Shown: positions 44,905 through 49,967 of the stretch, piece after piece
Numbering within the stretch: position 1 is the stretch's first letter
How the letters are laid out: each line of letters begins with the position of its first letter
NCBI GenBank assembly: GCA_030266365.1
Contig: JAJDHV010000005.1
Coordinates: 1-49,967, forward strand
DNA length: 49,967 nucleotides
Reading direction: 5' to 3'
Source: Synergistaceae bacterium OttesenSCG-928-I11
Lineage (GTDB): Bacteria > Synergistota > Synergistia > Synergistales > Synergistaceae
Made by a program: the position numbers and the translations under genes
The notes under the pieces: generated by a model
What the model was told of the DNA's origin: nothing
Database searches by the model: none
What the model saw: the letters and a program-made list of their open reading frames with translations, nothing else

Positions 44905-46302
44905 TTATTCGTCGGTCTGCTGCGAAGTCTCCTCTGCCTGATCCGGCGTCTGTGTTTCGTCGCTCGATGCAGGTGTCTCCGCTGGAGGGTCGACTTCCTT
45001 GACCTTGACGAGCGTCGTCAGATGAGTCAGCGTATTTTTCGTGCGGACGCGGTTGGCGACGCTCGCGAACTCGTCGCGATTTTTACTGAGCATATCGGCA
45101 AGCTCCTGCGGATTTGCCCGCATGGAGCGTGCGATCTGTATGATCTCCTCGTTGAGTTCGTCACTTGTAAAGCTGATTTCATCCCTCTCCGCAAGGGCGT
45201 CCAGTACGAGTGAGTTGCGCACGGCTTGCGCTGCGCGCTTGCGAAGGTTGTTCTCGAATTCGGCGACATTGAGATTGTTCTTTTCGAGATATTCCTCGAG
45301 CGACTGATTCAAGTCCCGCTGAACCTGGTTGCTCTGGTCGCGTCTCATCGACTCATACTGCCGCTCGACCATCGTGTCCGGTACGTCGACTTCGGAAGCG
45401 TCCGACAAAACGGTGAGCGCGGACTCGCGGAGCGTCGCATCCGAACGATCGGACGCATTCTGCTCCATCTGTCGTTTCAATTCCGCCTTGATTTCGTCGA
45501 CGGCCTTATACTTGCCCTTCGTGATCTCTTCGATCGTCTCATCGGTCTCTTCCGGGACGACCCGCTTCAAAAACTGAAGAATCTCCATGTCGTAACGCAG
45601 CGTCGCGCCGGCCATCCGCTCGTCGGGATAGTCGTCCTCGAGTTTGATGTCGAATGAAAATTCCTCGGCCAGTTTGTGCCCGACAATCGATTCGGCGATG
45701 TCTTTGCGGAGCGTCGAGAGGTGCAGCGTGTTTTTCTGGTCGCTCTCCAATGCTTCGGCCTTGTCTTCGCCCTCGACTCGATAGGAGGTGTACTGCGTTT
45801 CCACGATGTCGTCCATCGTCGCTTCGCGATCCTCGCCGGTCGGCTCGAATTTCGCATTGGCCTCCAGTAAATGGTGAAGTTCCTCGTCGACATCGACGTC
45901 CTCGACCCGATACACGATCTTCTCCGCTTCGAGCGTCGCGATATCCGGCAGCTTCACCTCCGGCCGCACCTCGAATGTGAAAGTGACTTCCAGCGGCTCG
46001 CCCTCTCTGAGTTCTTTCACATCGAGGTTGGGGTTCGCAACCAAGTCGAGGTCGTACTCCGAGACGATTTCTTCCAGCGCACTCTGCGCAAGGTTCTCCA
46101 ACGTTTCTTTGTAGATCGCGCCGCGACCGAAATACATCTCCAACGTCTTCCTGGGGACATGTCCCTTGCGGAAACCTTTTATATTGACCTTGTTCGAGAG
46201 TTCTCGGACAGTGCGGGAAACCGCTTTGTCCACCTCGGACGCTTCATACACCGATTTTACAACGACAACGTTCCGCTCCTGAGAGAGGATTTCCGACTTC
46301 AA
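44905..46302 (-). CDS. tig: Trigger factor (ribosome-associated chaperone/PPIase)
   Basis: 465 residues, slightly longer than E. coli trigger factor. The N-terminal ribosome-binding motif is GFRKGHVPRK, near residue 43. The FKBP-like domain region (about 150-240) contains YTSYRVEGEDKAEAL in place of the strongest PPIase signature and looks divergent, so isomerase activity is uncertain. The helical C-terminal chaperone arms follow, and the tail is rich in Glu, Thr, Pro and Gln. The start codon is TTG 46302, with AAAGGGG 9 nt upstream. It heads the tig-clpP-clpX-lon-engB operon behind a good extended -10 promoter. Confidence 0.95.
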   Translation of the reverse strand: MKSEILSQERNVVVVKSVYEASEVDKAVSRTVRELSNKVNIKGFRKGHVPRKTLEMYFGRGAIYKETLENLAQSALEEIVSEYDLDLVANPNLDVKELREGEPLEVTFTFEVRPEVKLPDIATLEAEKIVYRVEDVDVDEELHHLLEANAKFEPTGEDREATMDDIVETQYTSYRVEGEDKAEALESDQKNTLHLSTLRKDIAESIVGHKLAEEFSFDIKLEDDYPDERMAGATLRYDMEILQFLKRVVPEETDETIEEITKGKYKAVDEIKAELKRQMEQNASDRSDATLRESALTVLSDASEVDVPDTMVERQYESMRRDQSNQVQRDLNQSLEEYLEKNNLNVAEFENNLRKRAAQAVRNSLVLDALAERDEISFTSDELNEEIIQIARSMRANPQELADMLSKNRDEFASVANRVRTKNTLTHLTTLVKVKEVDPPAETPASSDETQTPDQAEETSQQTDE

Positions 46303-46348
46303 ATATGACAGCCCCTTTCGGATTACCGACTACACGTCTAACCTGACA

Positions 46349-46379
46349 ATTGTATCACAGAAATTATTTTTTTTGACCA
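46349..46379 (-). promoter_or_regulatory. Promoter of the tig-clpP-clpX-lon operon
   Basis: Minus strand: extended -10 TGaTACAAT (46357-46349), with -35 TGGTCA (46379-46374) 19 nt upstream of the -10 hexamer. The TG extension compensates for long spacing. The predicted start near 46342 gives a leader of about 40 nt. Confidence 0.6.
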
Positions 46380-46396
46380 TTCGCAACGAAACAAAA

Positions 46397-46418
46397 AAGA
46401 GGCCCGTTCGGGCCTCTT
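46397..46418 (-). terminator. Terminator after the small orphan gene
   Basis: AAGAGGCCCG (46397-46406) and CGGGCCTCTT (46409-46418) form a 10-bp stem (the terminal loop is tight, so the inner pairs will open). On the minus strand a T run follows (A6 on the plus strand at 46393-46398). It closes transcription of the gene ending at 46458. Confidence 0.85.
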
Positions 46419-46457
46419 GGAAGATGTTCGGTTCGCGTTCGGTCAGTGGCCGCTACG

Positions 46458-46763
46458 TCAAATAAGCCAGCTGTTCGTCGTCGTGTTACTCATCCGCTTG
46501 TGTTGATTCGAGAAGATCTGTTTGGTGTATTCATACGATCTGTGCGCCATCATGACTGTGAAGGTCACCGGCACATCCCCCAGCCAACCGTTGATATTCG
46601 CATACTGATAGTTGGTTTCCATACGCCCTCTTCCGGGCAGAACAACATCCGGTTCGGGGGTCGGGGATTTCGGCGGGAGCAATTGTTTGCCGATGTCGTA
46701 CGTGTACATCGATTGATGCGCAATGTCCTGAATTCTTACGGGGGCGACTGTTTTGATATTCAT
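46458..46763 (-). CDS. Small unrecognised protein (101 aa)
   Basis: A 101-residue frame with ATG 46763 preceded by GGAG at 9 nt and followed by a terminator 40 nt after its stop, so it is probably a real gene. I do not recognise the family. It has no signal peptide, no membrane helix and no cysteine. It is rich in Asn, Tyr, Met and Pro; a Pro-rich segment (QLLPPKSPTPEPDVVLPGRG, about 27-46) precedes a possibly folded half containing NINGWLGDVPVTFTVMMAHR. It lies between trigger factor and cheR behind a leader of about 245 nt. A motility or surface role is possible from position only. Confidence 0.6.
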   Translation of the reverse strand: MNIKTVAPVRIQDIAHQSMYTYDIGKQLLPPKSPTPEPDVVLPGRGRMETNYQYANINGWLGDVPVTFTVMMAHRSYEYTKQIFSNQHKRMSNTTTNSWLI

Positions 46764-47016
46764 CCGTGATCACTCCATATACGTCAGACGTTCTGGATTT
46801 CCTTGTACAATCATTATCGGACGTTTCGCCGATAAAATGACAGCAGATCGTCACATATGCGAGAGCGATTCGAGTAAGAAATGAACCATTGCACAACGTT
46901 TCGGCATACCCGACATCATTTTTCGCTCATCGCAAAAAACCTCCGTGTAAGAAATTCACGGCTTCCCTGCCGTGAGGATTTCGCAGAAATTAACAAACAT
47001 TCGACCTAGCGTTGTA
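46764..47016 (-). promoter_or_regulatory. Long structured leader of the small gene, with a GGA-loop hairpin
   Basis: Read on the minus strand, TCACGGC (46975-46969) and GCCGTGA (46962-46956) enclose the 6-nt loop AGGGAA; flanking GAAAT and ATTTC extend the stem past a 2-nt bulge. Shortly after comes CACGGAGG and an ATG beginning a four-codon frame (MSEK, stop). A GGA in a hexaloop followed by a GGA in the SD is the layout of CsrA-regulated leaders. A second dyad, TTATCGG/CCGATAA, lies at 46814-46835. No longer gene is seen in the leader. Confidence 0.4.
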
Positions 47017-47045
47017 ATTTTAACATAAACGAACGCTTTTGAAAA
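47017..47045 (-). promoter_or_regulatory. Candidate promoter for the small gene and its leader
   Basis: Minus strand: -35 TTTTCA (47045-47040), 17 nt, -10 TAAAAT (47022-47017); four and five of six consensus matches. The AT-rich surroundings fit a promoter. Transcription from near 47010 would read the hairpin leader and end at 46397-46418. Confidence 0.5.
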
Positions 47046-47183
47046 CACTTCTTCATTTTTTCGTCAAATTCGTTAATGAGTAGAACAGCCTTTCGAACGT
47101 TGAAAAAATATAGTATGATTTGGATATGCTTGAGGAGGGTTGACACTCAAATATTATCGACCATAAACATTGGAGGTTACAAA

Positions 47184-47999
47184 ATGTCTTTGCAGGATTC
47201 CGCCATCTACCCGGCACCACCGGAATACAATACATTCAAGAAAAAAATTCAGGATTTGACGGGGATCGACCTCGACGCGTACAAATATCAGATTCATCGC
47301 CGCATTCACATGCTGATGCAGAGATGGAACATGAAGACGTACGAAGATTATTACAAGACGATCGCGAACAACCCCGAGAAGCTCCGCGAATTCCTCGACT
47401 ATCTCACGATCAACGTCACGGAATTTTTTCGTAACACGAACAGGTGGTGGGAGCTGCGCGACAAGATCATCCCCGAAATGTTCAAGGAACTTGGGCATCA
47501 GCGCATCAAGCTGTGGAGCGCTGGATGCTCGACGGGAGAGGAACCGTACTCGCTCGCCATTCTCGCGCTCGAGACGAAAGTCGCAACACCGCAGCCGGTG
47601 CTCGCGGCCGACATCGATAAGGGCGTCCTTGCAAAAGCGGAGAAGGGCGTCTACAACAAACGGCAGATCGCGAGCACGCCGAAGGAGTGGGTGCCGCGGT
47701 ATTTCACCGACGTCGATGCGAACAACATACAAGTGAAGCAACAGGTGAAGGACAAAGTGAAGTTCAAACACATGAACCTCATCAAGGACCGCTTCGAGGC
47801 GGGTTTCGACATCATTCTATGCCGCAACGTCGTCATCTACTTCGGCCCCGAGACGAAGTCCGCGCTGTACAAAAAATTTCACGACGCACTGCGCCCCGGC
47901 GGCTATCTCATGACCGGCGCGACGGAGCAGATATTCGACTACAAAAATCTCGGCTTCGAGTCCGCGGGGCCGTTTCTCTACCGACGCCCAAAACGCTGA
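47184..47999 (+). CDS. cheR: CheR-type chemotaxis protein methyltransferase
   Basis: SAM-dependent methyltransferase for glutamates of chemoreceptors, 271 residues from ATG 47184 with TTGGAGG 7 nt upstream; the longer frame has no SD. The N-terminal helical domain (about 15-75) contains YKYQIHRRIHMLMQRW, followed by NVTEFFRNTNRWWELR, the SAM-binding GCSTGEEPYSLAIL and FDIILCRNVVIYFG. All are canonical CheR motifs. No methylesterase, receptor or CheA is adjacent. It is monocistronic and ends just before the long inverted-repeat terminator. Confidence 0.95.
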   Translation: MSLQDSAIYPAPPEYNTFKKKIQDLTGIDLDAYKYQIHRRIHMLMQRWNMKTYEDYYKTIANNPEKLREFLDYLTINVTEFFRNTNRWWELRDKIIPEMFKELGHQRIKLWSAGCSTGEEPYSLAILALETKVATPQPVLAADIDKGVLAKAEKGVYNKRQIASTPKEWVPRYFTDVDANNIQVKQQVKDKVKFKHMNLIKDRFEAGFDIILCRNVVIYFGPETKSALYKKFHDALRPGGYLMTGATEQIFDYKNLGFESAGPFLYRRPKR

Positions 48000-48010
48000 A
48001 GCCAACCTAT

Positions 48011-48068
48011 GCACCAACGAAAAAGGAGACGATGCCAAAACCGGCATCGTCTCCTTTTTCGTTGGTGC
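48011..48068. terminator. 26-bp perfect inverted-repeat bidirectional terminator
   Basis: Positions 48011-48036 are the exact reverse complement of 48043-48068, with a 6-nt loop (AAAACC). The inner GC-rich part (GGAGACGATGCC and its complement) is flanked by A5 and T5 inside the stem, so either strand can use it as an intrinsic terminator. It serves cheR (plus) and the C45-family gene (minus). The outer 9-bp GCACCAACG/CGTTGGTGC extension is longer than needed. Confidence 0.9.
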
Positions 48069-48100
48069 TCATTTTATTCATCGCGATTGCGCTCGCAAAG

Positions 48101-49222
48101 TCAACCGGCTTTCGTCAGAAAATCTCCGATCTGAATGTCGACCCAGTCGGTCCGCTCCGGGACCTTGAGCGAGATCGTCATCGTGCCTGGCACGGCGATC
48201 ACCTGATAGATGGTGTTCTCCGTCGTCGCCCCGAGGTCCTCGAGCCTTGTGTCCATGATTTTCTTCATGCGGGGGACGTCGATGCTTCCCTTGAAGTGTT
48301 CGGCCAGATTGAGCAGGTTCTGTCTGCGCGAACGCGTGTAGGAAAATTTCTTGTCGTCCGGCCGCGGAAGTCCCCAGGAGGGTTCCGTGAAGTGGTTAGT
48401 CGCGACCATGAGCCCCGGTCGTTTAACGGAGAGGCGTCTTTTGACGTCGAAAACAGGCCACTCGTAACAGCGCGACGTCTGATCGTCCGCCGCGCCGACG
48501 ACATAGGCAAAGTTGGAGCGGGTCGTGTAGAAGAAGCTCTCGAGCTGTCCCAGATCCGGGGAGTCGAGAAGAAACAGGAAGAGTTCGGCGATCGTGGGGA
48601 CTCGGTTGTGGTATTGCAACGCGCCGCCCGAAGGTTCTCCATTGTTCAGCGCAAGGAAAATGCCACGTTCGTTCATCCCGGTCGTGAGGTAGACGCAGCC
48701 CGGAAAACCGATCGTCGCGGTGGCAAGGGATCCATCGCTGGGGTGATAGACCGCGACGACCAGTTTCAACGCAAGTTCGCGAAACCAGCCGAAATAGTCG
48801 TAGTTGCGACCGTAGATGAGATGCGAGGACGAATACTCGCCCCATACGGCAATACCGGTGCAGTGCGTGGGTTTCGTCATGGCATCGGCGTTCTGCCAGA
48901 CTTCCGCTGCGACGAGCACCTCCATGGCGTTTAGCAGGATATGCTGCGACAGGTCGAGGCCGGACGTTTCGGACATGCCCGCCAGAACCTCGCGCAGCTT
49001 GTGCGGATAGTTTGCGTAAAAGCTGCCGGCAACGGCTTCCGCCGACTCCTTCGTCAAGCGGTTCGATTTGAGAAGAACCTCTTCGACCGCATATGCATAA
49101 GCCGCTTTGAGGTGTCCGGACAGGAGCGCTCCATATTGCCGCCCCATTTCACGCCAAGTGCCGTGAAGGTCGACGACGGAAAAGTTTTCGAATTTGCTTA
49201 CGGAACCGTTTCTATCCGACAA
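48101..49222 (-). CDS. C45-family autoproteolytic acyltransferase/hydrolase
   Basis: An Ntn-hydrolase-fold protein of 373 residues from TTG 49222, placed 8 nt after AGAGG; GTG 49231 overlaps that SD. The predicted nucleophile is Cys121 in PTHCTGIAVWG, which becomes N-terminal after self-cleavage, with YGRNYDYFGWFRE downstream as in penicillin acyltransferase/choloylglycine-type enzymes. TTGMNERGIFLALNNG is the other conserved segment. No signal peptide is visible, so the enzyme is probably cytoplasmic. The substrate (N-acyl amino acid, lactam or amide) cannot be told. Confidence 0.85.
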   Translation of the reverse strand: MSDRNGSVSKFENFSVVDLHGTWREMGRQYGALLSGHLKAAYAYAVEEVLLKSNRLTKESAEAVAGSFYANYPHKLREVLAGMSETSGLDLSQHILLNAMEVLVAAEVWQNADAMTKPTHCTGIAVWGEYSSSHLIYGRNYDYFGWFRELALKLVVAVYHPSDGSLATATIGFPGCVYLTTGMNERGIFLALNNGEPSGGALQYHNRVPTIAELFLFLLDSPDLGQLESFFYTTRSNFAYVVGAADDQTSRCYEWPVFDVKRRLSVKRPGLMVATNHFTEPSWGLPRPDDKKFSYTRSRRQNLLNLAEHFKGSIDVPRMKKIMDTRLEDLGATTENTIYQVIAVPGTMTISLKVPERTDWVDIQIGDFLTKAG

Positions 49223-49292
49223 TACAATCACCTCTTATTCGATTATAACAGCAACCGCGCATTTTTTTCCTGCAAGATGCTAAAATGCTGCA

Positions 49293-49967
49293 ATGTTCAA
49301 ACAAAATATTTTTTCAAAAGAAACGATCGTTCCGAACCAGACGCCATTGGATCGCGACGTGGAGGAAAAGCTTTGCGCGTACGCACGCCTCCTGTCGGAG
49401 GGCAATGCACGCGCACGATTGACCGGTCCCTCCGACCCCGGCACGATTTACGAGGAGCACATCCTCGACTGCCTCTACGCCCTCCCCTTTCTCGAAGGGG
49501 CTGAGTCCTTCATCGACGTTGGCACAGGAGGCGGATTGCCCGGCCTCGTGTTCGGCATCTGTCTACCGAATTCGCGCGGCGTCCTCATCGACAGCGTGGG
49601 CAAAAAAGTCAAAATCGTCGCAGACATCGCATCACAACTCGGCTGTTCGAACATCGAAGTCCAGCACGTGCGCTCCGAGGAATATGCACAGGAAACGCGC
49701 GAGCATTTTTCCGTCGCGACCGCCCGCGCAGTCACATCCGCACCCGTCCTTGCCGAATATCTCTCCCCTTTCGTCAAGACAGGCGGGCGGATCGTCGCGT
49801 TCAAAGGCCGCAATGCCGAATCGGAGATCGAACCCGCGCGCGCCAGATGGGAAACGCTCGGACTCTCGGAACCGCGCCTCTATCCCTACACCCACAAAGA
49901 AAAATCTCGTTTCATCGTTGTATGGACGAAGATAAAAAATGCCCGGCTCGCTTCCCGCGCAAGCCGG
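49293..49967 (+). CDS. rsmG: 16S rRNA (guanine-N7) methyltransferase RsmG, partial at the window edge
   Basis: An open frame from ATG 49293 runs to the last base without a stop (225 codons). It encodes a SAM methyltransferase: the N-terminal region has LTGPSDPGTIYEEHILDCL, the SAM motif is DVGTGGGLPGL (about 75-85), and ATARAVTSAPVLAEYL with GGRIVAFKG follow, all RsmG/GidB features. RsmG modifies G527 of 16S rRNA. No strong SD is seen before ATG 49293. The last codons enter a GC-rich dyad (CCGGCT at 49943-49948, AGCCGG at 49962-49967), perhaps the start of a terminator, so the stop should lie just outside. Confidence 0.88.
   Translation, partial: MFKQNIFSKETIVPNQTPLDRDVEEKLCAYARLLSEGNARARLTGPSDPGTIYEEHILDCLYALPFLEGAESFIDVGTGGGLPGLVFGICLPNSRGVLIDSVGKKVKIVADIASQLGCSNIEVQHVRSEEYAQETREHFSVATARAVTSAPVLAEYLSPFVKTGGRIVAFKGRNAESEIEPARARWETLGLSEPRLYPYTHKEKSRFIVVWTKIKNARLASRASR

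Noticed and set aside
46828-46835. GCCGATAA, matching a sigma-28 -10 on the plus strand.
   Set aside because: No TAAA at the required distance upstream, and no plus-strand gene follows at a suitable place; it is part of the TTATCGG/CCGATAA dyad.
46531-46896. Minus-strand frame of 121 codons overlapping the small orphan gene and its leader.
   Set aside because: Starts at a TTG without an SD, covers the leader dyad, and is out of frame with the better-supported 101-residue gene.
47140-47168. TTGACA upstream of cheR as a promoter.
   Set aside because: A -10 at the right distance would place the transcription start on the cheR Shine-Dalgarno sequence; a true promoter must lie further upstream.
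49519-49935. Plus-strand open frame of 138 codons near the right edge.
   Set aside because: It is an out-of-frame shadow of rsmG, whose own frame has clear methyltransferase motifs but no stop within the window.

Overview
The window looks like chromosome of a diderm, LPS-bearing, chemotactic bacterium. My best guess is Synergistota, with a Negativicutes-like or other diderm lineage as the alternative. This rests on gene content: a type II secretion locus with an outer-membrane secretin, a branched-chain amino-acid (Liv) transporter, a Lon-like AAA_32 protease beside classical Lon, CheR, and a replication/ribosomal-protein cluster joined to secretion genes. No database search was possible, so the taxonomy is inference. 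I saw no tRNA, rRNA, CRISPR array, insertion sequence or phage gene; this is core chromosome, densely packed and almost entirely on the minus strand.

Layout. (1) 1-3620, plus strand: the end of a probable Liv-binding protein, an intergenic hairpin, then livH-livM-livG-livF and a bidirectional terminator. (2) 20740-3636, minus strand: an rpsF-ssb-rpsR operon with its own promoter, a structured leader and a terminator after rpsR, followed by DUF2232-rplI-dnaB-parB/noc-like-O-antigen ligase/PglL-like and a T2SS cluster (gspJ, K, L, M, N, C, I-like, D, E, F). The gaps are short or overlapping, so replication, nucleoid and secretion genes form one transcriptional train. (3) 30689-20734, minus: lonB-like, nth, secA, a DUF3857/pseudo-transglutaminase protein coupled to secA, argS, and a DivIC/FtsB-like gene. 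(4) 30723-31390: cspA (minus) and clpB (plus) diverge from an AT-rich region with a perfect 8-bp palindrome at the clpB promoter. (5) 46379-34075, minus: tig-clpP-clpX-lon-engB-valS-folC-pgeF-Gfo/Idh oxidoreductase. (6) 47045-46397: a small unrecognised gene behind a long structured leader. (7) 47184-49967: cheR (plus), a 26-bp perfect inverted-repeat terminator, a C45-family acyltransferase/hydrolase (minus), and the 5' part of rsmG (plus) running off the edge.

The genes fall into a few jobs: amino-acid uptake (liv), envelope export (secA, T2SS, the predicted ligase), replication and translation (dnaB, ssb, S6, S18, L9, argS, valS, engB, rsmG), and protein quality control (Lon, Lon-like, ClpB, ClpXP, trigger factor). 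The least conventional parts are the Noc-like ParB and PglL-like ligase between dnaB and the T2SS genes, the secA-coupled protein that has apparently lost its transglutaminase residues, the palindrome at clpB, and the leader upstream of the small orphan gene.
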